Source of the DNA: JANQTF01 sp036835375
GTDB lineage: Bacteria > Bacteroidota > Bacteroidia > J057
Reading direction: 5' to 3'
DNA: 35,901 nt
NCBI GenBank assembly: GCA_036835375.1
Contig: DAITMB010000044.1
Span: forward strand, 1 to 35,901
How positions within the stretch are numbered: the stretch's first letter is position 1; each line of letters starts with the position of its first letter. Below, in pieces: positions 8,685 to 17,834 of the stretch. The notes under the pieces are model-generated. The model did not search any database and had not been told where the DNA came from. It saw nothing but the letters and a program-made list of their open reading frames with translations. The translations under genes and the position numbers were made by a program.

Positions 8685-10250
8685 ATGGCTAGCGTACAAA
8701 TGTTAAAAAAGCATTTCACAACCGATGTTATATCAGGCTTCGTAGTATTTTTGATCGCCTTGCCTCTCTGTTTAGGCATCTCGTTGGCTTCTGGCGCGCC
8801 ATTGTTTTCGGGGATCATCGCTGGAATCGTGGGGGGGATTGTCGTAGGGTTCGCCAGTAATTCCAATATCAATGTGAGCGGCCCCGCAGCGAGTGTTGCG
8901 TTAGTGATTTTGACTGCGATCCAGACACTGGGAAGTTTTGACGCTGTGCTGATTGCCGTGGTCGTAGCCGGGGTGTTTCAGGTCATACTAGGCTATTTGA
9001 AGGCGGGGACCATTGCGTATTTTTTTCCCAATGCGATGATCAAAGGGATTTTGGCCTCCATTGGGCTTATTTTGATCTTGAAGCAAATTCCTCACGCGTT
9101 TGGCGTCGCTCAAGTGTTTGGAGGAATGGAGTCTCTTTGGAACAATGACGGAGAAAATATTTTTTCTGAAATAGCGAGAATTTACAGCCATATTAATTGG
9201 GGAGCAGTCATCGTTACCCTCGTCTCTTTGGCAATTATTTTGACTTGGGATCGGCCTGCGTTGAAAAAGCTGGCTTTTTTTAAATATTTCCCTTCCGCAC
9301 TGGCGGCAGTGATCATGGGAATCATTTTGAATGAAGTGTTTAAGGCTTTCAGTCCCCAGTTTGTCTTGGGTGCTGGACACTTGGTGGAGCTGCCGGTCGC
9401 TGCTAGCGCTTCAGAGTTTTTCAGTTTTTTTACCTTTCCTGATTTTGGACAGTTAGCCAATCCGCAGATCTACGGCATTGCGCTCAGTATCACCTTCATC
9501 GCAAGCCTGGAGTCTTTGCTGAGCACCGAAGCCGGGGATAAACTTGATCCTCTGAAACGAAGGACTTCTACCAACAGAGAATTGAGGGCCCAGGGAATCG
9601 GCAATATCGTGGCTGGACTCATTGGGGGACTGCCTATCACCGCTGTGATCGTGAGAACGTCTGCGAATGTTCATGCCGGTGCACGAACCAAAACCTCTAC
9701 CATCACTCACGGTCTTGTGATGCTCCTGTGTGTATCATTTATCCCAAGTCTGCTCAACAAAATTCCGCTGGCGGCTCTGGCTGCGGTGCTCTTTGTAGTG
9801 GGCTTCAAGTTGACGAGCTTATCCGTCTATACATCTGTGTTTGCGAAGGGGCAAAAACAGTTTTTGCCGTTCATTATCACGATTTTGGTGGTATTGTTCA
9901 CCGATCTCATCACAGGAATTTTGGTCGGCGGGGCCGTGGCGATCTTTTTCATCCTTCGTGACAACTACAAAAATGCCTACCTGCATGATAAGGTGATAAA
10001 GGGTGAAGAAGACCACATCACGATCAAGCTCGCGCAGGAAACTACTTTTTTGAACAAGGCGGATATTCTGTTGTTTCTCGATCACATTCCGGAGAACCAT
10101 ACCGTGACCATCGATGGGAGCGACGCCAAATTCATTCACTCCGATATATTTGACATCATCGAAGAGTTCAAAGTGAATGCAGCCAGCAAAAATATCCAGT
10201 TACACTTGATCGGTCTTGATGATACGAGCAAGTCGCGGCGGTTTTGGTGA
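8685..10250 (+). CDS. SulP-family inorganic anion transporter with degenerate STAS domain
   Basis: The 521-residue membrane protein has the SulP/SLC26 fold. The first helix segment DVISGFVVFLIALPLCLGISLASGAP is characteristic. Later conserved stretches include NVSGPAASVALVILT, ESLLSTEAGDKLDP, NRELRAQGIGNIVAGLIGGLP and RTSANVHAGARTKTSTITHG. The C-terminal 80 residues (about 440-521) look like a short STAS domain (VTIDGSDAKFIHSDIFDIIEEF), which regulates or assembles these carriers. Bacterial relatives move sulfate, bicarbonate or other anions. No carbonic anhydrase or sulfate-assimilation gene is adjacent, so the substrate is not assigned. It is followed by a long non-coding stretch rich in hairpins. 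Confidence 0.93.
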   Translation: MASVQMLKKHFTTDVISGFVVFLIALPLCLGISLASGAPLFSGIIAGIVGGIVVGFASNSNINVSGPAASVALVILTAIQTLGSFDAVLIAVVVAGVFQVILGYLKAGTIAYFFPNAMIKGILASIGLILILKQIPHAFGVAQVFGGMESLWNNDGENIFSEIARIYSHINWGAVIVTLVSLAIILTWDRPALKKLAFFKYFPSALAAVIMGIILNEVFKAFSPQFVLGAGHLVELPVAASASEFFSFFTFPDFGQLANPQIYGIALSITFIASLESLLSTEAGDKLDPLKRRTSTNRELRAQGIGNIVAGLIGGLPITAVIVRTSANVHAGARTKTSTITHGLVMLLCVSFIPSLLNKIPLAALAAVLFVVGFKLTSLSVYTSVFAKGQKQFLPFIITILVVLFTDLITGILVGGAVAIFFILRDNYKNAYLHDKVIKGEEDHITIKLAQETTFLNKADILLFLDHIPENHTVTIDGSDAKFIHSDIFDIIEEFKVNAASKNIQLHLIGLDDTSKSRRFW

Positions 10251-10297
10251 GTAGGCTTGTTGGGTGAGGCGGATGACCGCCAACGTCTTGAAGTGAT

Positions 10298-10340
10298 CTA
10301 ATGAGTGTTTGCGGGATTCTTTCTTGTAAGCACTCATTAG
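10298..10340 (+). repeat. Long hairpin after the SulP gene
   Basis: CTAATGAGTG (10298-10307) is perfectly complementary to 10331-10340. The stem continues inward to 10312/10326 with two G-U pairs, leaving a 13-base loop. It could be a terminator lacking a U-tract, an mRNA 3' stability element, or part of a structured RNA with the hairpins that follow. Confidence 0.7.
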
Positions 10341-10422
10341 CACATAAGGAGGGTGTCGCTCCGCTAGGGAGCCGATACGGGGCGGCAGAAAAAAAAGAGG
10401 TCAATTCCTTCGCGTTGTGGAG

Positions 10423-10441
10423 GCCATGGTTTGACCATGGC
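10423..10441. repeat. Perfect 7-bp inverted repeat, 5-base loop
   Basis: GCCATGG at 10423-10429 and CCATGGC at 10435-10441 flank TTTGA. The stem extends outward by one G-U and one A-U pair. It is part of the four-hairpin run at 10298-10512. Confidence 0.7.
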
Positions 10442-10899
10442 TTTGCGGAATAGGTATCATTTTGGGTAGAAATGTGTTGAAGTTGAATGCACTTGGCTGC
10501 GTGCTCCACGCAAGAATTAGAAAAGAATGTTCGTGAAGGCAAACCATTTTGGCGTGAAGTCTCCATTCAATCAGGATTTGGGAGAGTTCGTCCGCTGACC
10601 CGCGCGCAGATATGCCTATGAGGAAAGTTCGACCGTATGTAAGAATGATTCAGGTGTGATCCTTGGGAATTAGACGAATTAATGGATGTTTGGGTGTTAG
10701 GGAAGCGTACAAAGATGCGTAGATGATTGTTGGCCGTGAAATGGTCCGAGTAGGCTCAAGTGACGCAGAAATAGCAGGAGTGCCTGACTCGATTTTCAAA
10801 TTAAGCAAATGAATAGCGCATCAATCACATGGACCAGTAACCATTGGCTCTTCCCCGTCAACAATCATTGATTCTTTCACCAGGATATTCCTAATTCTC

Positions 10900-13326
10900 A
10901 TGCGAAACATGATCGCACCATTTGGGCCACGCTCGGAACGGGCCAGTTACGGCAAGCAGGCCTCAGGCCTTCAGCACAAGCCCTATATTTTCAAGATCCT
11001 CTTGATCGAAGACGAGAAAGCGGATGCAGTGCTGATCGAGTCGAAGCTTCGGGAGTCGGGTCTTCGGCCCTACCAACTAGAGCGTGCCTCCAGCCTCGAA
11101 GAGGGATTAGAAGTGCTGGCCGATTCCACAGAGATCAATGTCGTGTTGCTCGACCTCTATCTGAGCGATTCCGGAGGCTTACACACCTTTGCCAAAGTTC
11201 AGCGGCAGTTTCCTCACTTGCCCATCATCGTGATGACGGGACTCATGGATAGCCGCATGGGGATCCAGGCTGTGGAGATGGGGGCGCAGAATTTCCTCGA
11301 AAAAAACCATCTCACGCCACATTTGCTGGACTCTTCCATTCGATTTGCCATCGCGCGAATGAAGAAGTTTCGGCGGTTGGACCATGCTCTTTCAACGGCG
11401 CGGATCGCCAACTGGGAACTTGATCCCACTACCCAGGAAATGAAATGGTCTTCTTTTATCTATGATCTGCTCAAGATCGATGAAAAAGAAAATCCTATCC
11501 ACACCCTCCATGACTTCATGTCCTGGGTGCATCCCGACGATATCCAATTGCTGGAAGACAAGCTTATGGGCGTGATCGGAACGGGTATCAGTGTCGAAAT
11601 CGACTTGCGAATGATCGCGGTGGATCACATTCCGGTGTTCGTGTGCTTTCAAGCGGATGTAGAGATCAATGCCTTTGAATCCACCAATGTGTTGGTAGGA
11701 ATGATTCAAGACATGACTGCGCGCAAACGGATGGAAGCCCTCAAGGCTGAAAAAGAAGTCGCCGACCGCTCAGCGAAATTGAGGCAAGACTTCCTTGCGC
11801 GCACCAGCCACGAAATTCGTACACCGCTCAACCCCATTTTGCTGCTCACCAAGTTGCTGCTCGACTCAGAGGTCAATGACCAGCAGCGCGAATATTTGGA
11901 GGCGATTCGCGCGGCTGGCCGCACCTTGCTGGCAGTGGTAAATGACATTCTGGATTTATCGAAGATAGAGGCTGGCAAGATCGAATTTGTCGAAGAACCC
12001 TTCAGCCTTCATCAGGTCATGTGCCAAATTGAGGACATGATGGAGACAAGCGCCACCGAAAAAGGCCTGAAATTTCTCATGACCCTCGATCGCGGACTCC
12101 CCGAGATGGTGCTGGGAGATAGTGTGCGCTTGTCGCAAATCCTCCTCAATCTGCTCAGCAACGCCATTAAATTCACCCCAGAAGGGCAAGTGTCGGTCAC
12201 AGTAAAGGAAGAGGCGCGAGGGGGAGACAAGGTAGATGTACGCTTCACAGTGTCAGACACGGGCATCGGCATCCCCGAAGACAAACTCAAGAGTATTTTT
12301 GAAAGCTTTCAGCAAATTCGCAGTGACTTGGTCCGCAGGCAAGGAGGAACAGGTCTGGGGCTCACGATTGTAAAAAAATTGGTGAGTCTTCAGGGAGGCG
12401 AAGTCGAAGTGGAAAGTCGCCCCAACGAAGGATCTAGCTTTACATTCACCTTGCCCTTTGGCCTCACAGCGAGGTCGCAGTCTTTGGCACCGACTGAAAT
12501 TAGCAAAAGTGAGCTGGTCGGGGTCCGCATTCTCATGGCCGAAGATGACCCGCTCAACCAACTGGTCGCCAAAAAGCTCCTGTCCGATTGGGGTGTGGTC
12601 CTCGAAATCGCCAATCATGGCGAAGAGGCAATAGAGAAAATGCAACAGCGGGAATTCGACCTGATCCTCATGGATGTGCAAATGCCCATCATGGACGGGC
12701 TGGAAGCAACCCGTAGAATCCGACAAAAATTTTCTGCTCCTCAGTCAGAAATTCCTATTATTGCCCTCACAGCCAATGCCTTTACTGGTACTGATGATGA
12801 GTGCCTCCAGGCGGGAATGAATGATTACGTTTCCAAACCGATTGAAATCGCTAACTTGTATAACAAAATTGTACGATATTCACGACACCGAAGCCTGGAT
12901 GAGGTCCCTACGGACCTGTTATCGCCCAGTCACGCTCCGGTAGCGTTATCCACTGCCCCTATCGATTTCGACATGGCCAAGATCACGAAGATTGACCTCT
13001 CATACTTGCAGGAAGTGTCCAATGGCGATACCGATATCGTGCGGATGGCCATTGACAAATACTTGGAGACTACCCCGGGACTGGTAGAAAACCTTCAAAT
13101 TCAGCTCCGTGCCCTCGACTACGTGCAGCTGAGTAAAGCAGCCCATAAGCTCAAAAGCTCCCTGTATTTCATGGGTCTCAATGACCTCCACCAGCTTGCA
13201 TTGCGGGTAGAAACTTCTTGCAAGACCGAGCAAAACATGGATCAACTGCCCATCTGGGTGAGTGAAATCGCGCATGGAGTCGCAGAGTCCTATCCCCAAC
13301 TCACCGAAGCCAAGGGATCGCTCTGA
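10900..13326 (+). CDS. Soluble hybrid histidine kinase, REC-PAS-HisKA-HATPase-REC-HPt
   Basis: The 808-residue protein has no membrane segment. A first receiver domain (about 30-155) carries the likely phospho-acceptor D85 in VVLLDLYLSD. A PAS-like domain of the PAC type follows (about 165-275, ending in GMIQDMTARKRMEA). The HisKA phosphorylation site is H304 in ARTSHEIRTPLN. The ATPase has its N box near N421, DTGIGIPE (453-460) and GGTGLGL (482-488). A second receiver has D592 in LILMDVQMPIMDG. A C-terminal HPt domain has H749 in KAAHKLKSS. All modules of a multistep phosphorelay are thus in one chain. No separate output regulator is adjacent. The N-terminal receiver suggests it is switched by another kinase. 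The hydrolase gene begins 74 bp downstream. Confidence 0.95.
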   Translation: MRNMIAPFGPRSERASYGKQASGLQHKPYIFKILLIEDEKADAVLIESKLRESGLRPYQLERASSLEEGLEVLADSTEINVVLLDLYLSDSGGLHTFAKVQRQFPHLPIIVMTGLMDSRMGIQAVEMGAQNFLEKNHLTPHLLDSSIRFAIARMKKFRRLDHALSTARIANWELDPTTQEMKWSSFIYDLLKIDEKENPIHTLHDFMSWVHPDDIQLLEDKLMGVIGTGISVEIDLRMIAVDHIPVFVCFQADVEINAFESTNVLVGMIQDMTARKRMEALKAEKEVADRSAKLRQDFLARTSHEIRTPLNPILLLTKLLLDSEVNDQQREYLEAIRAAGRTLLAVVNDILDLSKIEAGKIEFVEEPFSLHQVMCQIEDMMETSATEKGLKFLMTLDRGLPEMVLGDSVRLSQILLNLLSNAIKFTPEGQVSVTVKEEARGGDKVDVRFTVSDTGIGIPEDKLKSIFESFQQIRSDLVRRQGGTGLGLTIVKKLVSLQGGEVEVESRPNEGSSFTFTLPFGLTARSQSLAPTEISKSELVGVRILMAEDDPLNQLVAKKLLSDWGVVLEIANHGEEAIEKMQQREFDLILMDVQMPIMDGLEATRRIRQKFSAPQSEIPIIALTANAFTGTDDECLQAGMNDYVSKPIEIANLYNKIVRYSRHRSLDEVPTDLLSPSHAPVALSTAPIDFDMAKITKIDLSYLQEVSNGDTDIVRMAIDKYLETTPGLVENLQIQLRALDYVQLSKAAHKLKSSLYFMGLNDLHQLALRVETSCKTEQNMDQLPIWVSEIAHGVAESYPQLTEAKGSL

Positions 13327-13400
13327 CCGAAAGGTGGCGTCACTTGATGCGATTTTGAGTCAGAAATCCTACCTTCGGACGATCAAACTGGTGTGCATCG

Positions 13401-14243
13401 ATGAAGCAGGATTTCCGATACAAGACCCAACGCGGTCACACAATTTCCATTACTCGTTATGGTCACGGCGTTTTTGGCCAGCGACCATGCATTCTATATT
13501 GCCACGGCTTCAAGGGATTCAAAGATTGGGGCTTTGTGCCCTATCTGGCTACCCAGCTTTCAGAAGTGGGTTTTGACGTGGTCACCTTCAATTTTTCTCA
13601 TAACGGCATCGGCCCGGATGGCGAGACGTTCTCTGATCTCGACGGCTTCGCGCGCAATACCCTCAGCCTCGAAAAAGAGGAAATGATGGAAATGATCCAC
13701 CTTTGCGCATTCAGTGACTTTCTGGGCAGCCATTTGCTCCATCCCCTCGGCGTGATAGGGCATTCGCGCGGAGGCGGGATCGCCTTGCTCGCATCAGCCG
13801 CTTCTGCGGAAGTGAAGGCGGTGTGTACATGGGCTGCTGTGTCCACCATGGAGCGATTTCCCAAGGCCGTCATGGATGCCTGGAGAAAAAAAGGATATAC
13901 AGAAATCAAAAATTCCCGCACGGGTGAGACCCTGCGCATGGGCATCGACATGCTCAAAGACATCGAATCCAATGCCCGAAAACGGCTCAATGTCTTGGAA
14001 GCCGCTCGATCCCTTCGCAAACCACTGCTGCTGCTCCATGGCCACGACGACGAGACGGTGCCTTACTATGAAGCAGAGCAGCTCAATGTGTTTGCAGATC
14101 CAGGCCTGACTGAGCTTCGTCTCATTCCTCAAGGAAATCATACCTTCGGTGCGACACACCCCTTGGGCGAGGTGCCCGATCCGCTAAGGCTGGCAATGGG
14201 CTACACCCGCGATTTTTTCATCTCACATCTCATGCCTAGCTGA
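13401..14243 (+). CDS. Alpha/beta hydrolase (dienelactone hydrolase-like/peptidase S9-like)
   Basis: The 280-residue protein has an alpha/beta-hydrolase fold. The oxyanion-hole strand is ILYCHGFKGFKDWG (about 31-44). The nucleophile elbow is GHSRGG, with Ser at about 122. The acid is in LLHGHDDETVP (Asp 216 or 217), and the final His is in GNHTFG (about H247). No signal peptide is present, so it is cytoplasmic. The substrate is unknown; an esterase or acyl-peptidase activity would be usual for such proteins. Only 7 bases separate it from holA, so the two are probably co-transcribed, and perhaps with the kinase upstream. Confidence 0.9.
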   Translation: MKQDFRYKTQRGHTISITRYGHGVFGQRPCILYCHGFKGFKDWGFVPYLATQLSEVGFDVVTFNFSHNGIGPDGETFSDLDGFARNTLSLEKEEMMEMIHLCAFSDFLGSHLLHPLGVIGHSRGGGIALLASAASAEVKAVCTWAAVSTMERFPKAVMDAWRKKGYTEIKNSRTGETLRMGIDMLKDIESNARKRLNVLEAARSLRKPLLLLHGHDDETVPYYEAEQLNVFADPGLTELRLIPQGNHTFGATHPLGEVPDPLRLAMGYTRDFFISHLMPS

Positions 14244-14250
14244 TTCGCCC

Positions 14251-15267
14251 ATGTCCGTCGATGCGTTGACCAAGGAAATTCAATCGGGAAAAATCCTCCC
14301 GGTTTACGTGCTCTATGGCGAGGAAGACTACTTGCTGGATAAAATCGTCCACTTGATAGACACAGAGGGAGTCGTTCTCCAAAAGTCGGAGCGAGACTTT
14401 AACCGCCAGGTTCTTTTTGGACCCGAAACGCAGGCCAGTGCCGTGCTCAATTCTTGTCAAAGCTTCCCCGTGATGGCGACGCGGCGGTTGGTGATCCTCA
14501 AGGAGGCCCATCGCATGAACAAGAAAGAGTATGATCGCCTGATCCCCTATCTCCAGCGTCCGGTGCCCAGTACGGTCCTGGTGATTGTCCACAAAGACAA
14601 AAAGGCGCCTTTTGGCAAAGCTGGAATGGAAGCCGCTACCAAGCACGGGAGAGTACTGGAGTCGAAAAAGCTCTACGAACGCGACGTCGTTGCATGGACC
14701 CAAAGCGTGTTGGCTGCCTCTGGCATACAGTATGATCAGCAGCTGCCATCGCTACTCGTGACCAACCTCGGAACCAACCTCGGCCTCATCGAAAACGAGC
14801 TAGAGAAAATGCTCCTTTACCTCAAAGCAACAGGACAGCAGCAGCTCAGCACCGATTTCATGTATTCGATGATCAATGTCGATAAGGAATTCAATGCCTT
14901 CGAGCTGGTGAGTGCCTTGGCGCAACACCAGAGCTACAAAGCGCACATGATCATTGACCGGCTCACGCAAAATACCAAGATCAATCCGCCTATTCTCACC
15001 ATCAATGCCATGTATCGGCTCTTTCACTCCGTGGCATTGGTACACCGGTTTCAGCTCAAAGACCCCAATGCGATCCGCACCCAGCTCAAGGCAAATTATT
15101 ACCAGGCCCTGGACTATCAGGCTGGGAGTAGGCATTACAACCTCGCCCGCACCTACCGCAACATCGGGTTGATCCAAGAAGCGGATCTTTTGCTCAAAGG
15201 CATCAAATACACGCAAATGGGCGAAGACCACGTGTTGAAAACGCTGGTGTGGAAGATCCTGCACTAA
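14251..15267 (+). CDS. holA: DNA polymerase III subunit delta
   Basis: The 338-residue product matches the clamp-loader delta subunit, which opens the beta clamp during loading onto DNA. The N-terminal phrase VYVLYGEEDYLLDKIV (about 17-32) and the pattern of RRLVILKEAHRMNK are typical. LESKKLYERDVVAWTQ-type residues introduce the middle domain. The C-terminal collar domain ends with the usual ADLLLKGIKYTQMGEDHVLKT-like helices. The length is normal. It sits 7 bases after the hydrolase gene. No terminator with a T-tail was found just after the stop. Confidence 0.93.
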   Translation: MSVDALTKEIQSGKILPVYVLYGEEDYLLDKIVHLIDTEGVVLQKSERDFNRQVLFGPETQASAVLNSCQSFPVMATRRLVILKEAHRMNKKEYDRLIPYLQRPVPSTVLVIVHKDKKAPFGKAGMEAATKHGRVLESKKLYERDVVAWTQSVLAASGIQYDQQLPSLLVTNLGTNLGLIENELEKMLLYLKATGQQQLSTDFMYSMINVDKEFNAFELVSALAQHQSYKAHMIIDRLTQNTKINPPILTINAMYRLFHSVALVHRFQLKDPNAIRTQLKANYYQALDYQAGSRHYNLARTYRNIGLIQEADLLLKGIKYTQMGEDHVLKTLVWKILH

Positions 15268-15583
15268 GTGAGAAAGACGATCATTCCTTCGGAATCAACT
15301 TGGTTCGGGTTTTTCTGCTGATATCCTTTTTATCTTTTTGTGAATCTTTGACCGGAGAAGACAGAAGTCTTCTTCACAGGCAAATCAGTGCATCGACGGC
15401 ACTGCTAGTAGAACTTGCTGCTCATCTAATCGCATCGTCCTGATCATTCTTGCACATCAGGTCGAAGCCGCTCTTATATGCTTTTCTGAGAATAGGGATA
15501 TAAATATTTGGACACCATCCACATGAATGCTTGTCGCGAAGGCTTCTGTCCTGTTGCTTCCCAATCCTGAGGATCGGTTTTCG
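15268..15583. other. Spacer between convergent holA and cytochrome genes
   Basis: No gene is supported in these 316 bases. A small inverted repeat, AGAAGAC/GTCTTCT, lies at 15356-15373 with a 4-base loop and no T-tail. The sequence is otherwise unremarkable. Termination for the two convergent transcripts presumably occurs here but is not clearly marked. Confidence 0.45.
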
Positions 15584-16984
15584 TCACAGCGTTTTCAAGT
15601 ATTCGATGACCGAGCGGCGCTCTTCTTCCCCCAGTTTATCTCCGAATTCGTGGCCTCGATTGCTTTGACCTGGCTTGGTCGTGTCGTAAGTCAATGAGCT
15701 TCGGACTTTGGTATCACGGCGGTAGCGTTGCCCCACTTTGTCATAATCATATCCAGCGGGTTGGGCTTCACGCGTCCAGAATGCAGGCCTTTTGGGGCTA
15801 AAAAGGAGATCGTCGAGCGTGGGCACGGAGCCATTGTGAAGATAGGGAGCCGTGGCCCAAACCCCATCTAAAGGAGGAGCCACATAACCCTCGCTGGGGA
15901 GGAGTTGAGCTTGCGGAGCGCTTTGGCCTAGCCAGCTTTGGTTGAACCAGTCAGGCAGGCCGCTTTGCTTCACAAAGTAGAGGGCATAAGCAGGGTCTGT
16001 CTTGATCTCGTTGAGCGGAATGACCTTGTTGGGATATTGTTCGAATGCGGGATTTTCATGGTAGCTCCCGTGGCACTTTTGGCAGTGATTTACAAAAATT
16101 TCCTTGCCGCGAGCTGCTAGCGCCGGATCAATGGAGCTGGGGTAGCGAGGCGGTTCGAGGGTTTCGAGCCAAGCCAGTACATCAACAAATTTTCGCTGAA
16201 TCTCGCGTGCGGCACTCGTGTCGGAGATTCCCATCAATCCTGCCTGCATGAGCAGCTTCGTAAAATCTCCTCTGCCCATCCCATTATAATAAAGCGTCTG
16301 CTTTTTTTTGACATTCCAGAGCGGCGGTACATCCGAAGCCACGTTGGGTCCCTGGCGGGGAAAGACTTCCTTTGGTTGGTAAGCGAGGGTAAGCGGATCG
16401 CGATGCGCCGCAAAAGCTTCTTCTAGCCGGAAAGCTGGATTTAAGCCGACCTGATCCGTCTTGATCCACGGAAAAGAATGTGCAAGCCATCGCACGAATT
16501 CCTGCGAAGCCTCCCATTCCGCGGCAGTAGAATTTTTCTTGACGATCTTCGGGAAAAAGCGGCTCTGCCAGGGCTTCACGCCCGTAAAATCGCTGTAGGT
16601 ATCTCCCAATGCTAGATTTACCTGCCCAGACCGCTCAGAAGCATGGCAAGAAAAGCAGTTGCCGCTGATGACCCACGCTTCATTAGGTGCTTGAAAAGCA
16701 ATTCGCTCATAGGTAACAAAAGCATTTCTGCCGTCGCGATGTAAGACCGAATCCACGGCTTGGGTGGTATCGGGGTTGGCAAAAGACCAGGGAAACCCAC
16801 TCCCAATGTAGTTGCCAGTGGTCACATACTGGTATCCTGCCGCAGGATCGCCCTTCTCTTTTGTGGGACTTGGCTGGACGGAATACACAGTGCTGACTTT
16901 TCCCACCTCATACAAGGCGGTCCACTGGCTTCTGCACGCCACAACCAGCAGCGCCAATAGCGCAACCCAAACATACGATTTCAT
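15584..16984 (-). CDS. Di-haem cytochrome c lipoprotein (RoxA/DHOR-like)
   Basis: The 466-residue protein begins with a lipoprotein signal (lipobox LVVAC, Cys17) and should be anchored in the envelope outside the inner membrane. Two haem c attachment motifs are seen: CFSCH (110-114) and CQKCH (301-305). The C-terminal part, with YVAPPLDGVWATAPYLHNGSVPTLDDLL-like residues at about 367-394, is the conserved region of di-haem cytochromes related to rubber oxygenase RoxA and cytochrome c peroxidases. The substrate is not known. It may be an electron carrier, a peroxidase or an oxygenase of a polymer or lipid. It is the last gene of a minus-strand run after the nuclease and DUF2459 genes, with 108 bp to the latter. 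Confidence 0.9.
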   Translation of the reverse strand: MKSYVWVALLALLVVACRSQWTALYEVGKVSTVYSVQPSPTKEKGDPAAGYQYVTTGNYIGSGFPWSFANPDTTQAVDSVLHRDGRNAFVTYERIAFQAPNEAWVISGNCFSCHASERSGQVNLALGDTYSDFTGVKPWQSRFFPKIVKKNSTAAEWEASQEFVRWLAHSFPWIKTDQVGLNPAFRLEEAFAAHRDPLTLAYQPKEVFPRQGPNVASDVPPLWNVKKKQTLYYNGMGRGDFTKLLMQAGLMGISDTSAAREIQRKFVDVLAWLETLEPPRYPSSIDPALAARGKEIFVNHCQKCHGSYHENPAFEQYPNKVIPLNEIKTDPAYALYFVKQSGLPDWFNQSWLGQSAPQAQLLPSEGYVAPPLDGVWATAPYLHNGSVPTLDDLLFSPKRPAFWTREAQPAGYDYDKVGQRYRRDTKVRSSLTYDTTKPGQSNRGHEFGDKLGEEERRSVIEYLKTL

Positions 16985-17092
16985 ATCACCAAGGGGTAGT
17001 CGATGTTTTCATCTTATATTATACAGTATAAACTCATTGCAAAGCTCCGTGGTTTATGTTCGTGCGGGGAAAAATGAACAAAGCACACCAGA

Positions 17093-17767
17093 TCAGGGCA
17101 AATGCACCATCACCGACAGCGGAAAGGGTGCCCAAAGTGCCGTTTGAATGCCCGCTCGATGGAGACCCTGGCTGGTCCATTCATTACATGTTCGAATCAA
17201 ATGATAGGTTCCTTTCGCATGGTAAAACATGTCTCCGCCCCCATAGCCAGCTTGGATTCTGGAGGCTGTGCCGTCTTCTGCCAAGATGATATGTTCCTTG
17301 ATGAAGGTGCACAGGCGGCGGTATTGATCTTCGGAAAGAAACAGCCTGCGGCAGCGCGTGTTGATCTGTGGCTCCTGGCTGCGGGGGGTGATGTGAAGCG
17401 CAGATTTGCTAGGCCAAAAAGCCGCTTGGAGGGCCGTGCTAATTTTTAGGTCATCCCAAGTTGGGGTTTTGGTAAAAAACTCGAGATCCCCCCACCCGAT
17501 AGACAAGTACCGAACTTCTTTGCCGGGAAACTCTCGCTCCAGCGGAAATAACCCGCGCCAATCCTGTAGAGGATGCTCCACTGGCAAACAAAAATCGGTG
17601 TGAACGCCATTGGACACGACAAAAATCAACACCCCCAACTCCGGTTTTGCTTCCCCCGGCAGGGGAATCAGTCCCAGACAGAAGGCGACCACTGCGTAGA
17701 GGCCGATGCCCAGCAAAATCCATTTGATGAATTTCCAAAACCGACGAAGCATCCAGCGAATGATCAT
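17093..17767 (-). CDS. DUF2459 family protein (TIGR02117-like)
   Basis: The 224-residue protein has one N-terminal membrane helix (about 15-37). The family's conserved residues follow: VVSNGVHTDFCLPV (about 50-63), LSIGWGDLEFF (about 88-98), and the C-terminal block TYHLIRTCNEWTSQGLHRAG, ending in WAPFPLSVMVHL. This matches a family first noted near urease genes in some bacteria, with conserved His/Asp and Cys-Asn residues suggestive of an enzyme. The reaction is unknown. No urease genes are present here. It is 67 bp downstream of the secreted nuclease gene and 108 bp upstream of the cytochrome gene on the same strand. Confidence 0.87.
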   Translation of the reverse strand: MIIRWMLRRFWKFIKWILLGIGLYAVVAFCLGLIPLPGEAKPELGVLIFVVSNGVHTDFCLPVEHPLQDWRGLFPLEREFPGKEVRYLSIGWGDLEFFTKTPTWDDLKISTALQAAFWPSKSALHITPRSQEPQINTRCRRLFLSEDQYRRLCTFIKEHIILAEDGTASRIQAGYGGGDMFYHAKGTYHLIRTCNEWTSQGLHRAGIQTALWAPFPLSVMVHLP

Positions 17768-17834
17768 GCAGGCGTAGTTGGGAGCGATTCACCTAGAAAA
17801 GATATGAAGATCATTTCAGCGAAGAGCATACAAG

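Larger units (their letters stand above)
10251..10899. other. Long non-coding spacer between the SulP and sensor-kinase genes, with hairpin cluster
   Basis: No gene is supported in these 649 bases. Four inverted repeats lie one after another. They are 10298-10312 with 10326-10340 (15-bp stem with two G-U pairs, 13-base loop), 10358-10362 with 10368-10372, 10423-10429 with 10435-10441 (perfect, 5-base loop), and 10498-10503 with 10507-10512 (perfect, 3-base loop). None carries a clear T-tail, though the first sits 48 bases after the SulP stop and might end that transcript. From 10513 to the kinase start no further structure was seen. Confidence 0.55.

Noticed and set aside
10168..10566. A 132-codon minus-strand open frame overlapping the SulP end and the hairpin cluster
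   Set aside because: The product is low in structure, overlaps a solid gene, and the region is better explained by RNA hairpins.
17188..17200. A TTCGAATC sequence resembling a tRNA T-loop
   Set aside because: It lies within the DUF2459 coding region and no acceptor, D or anticodon stems could be built around it.
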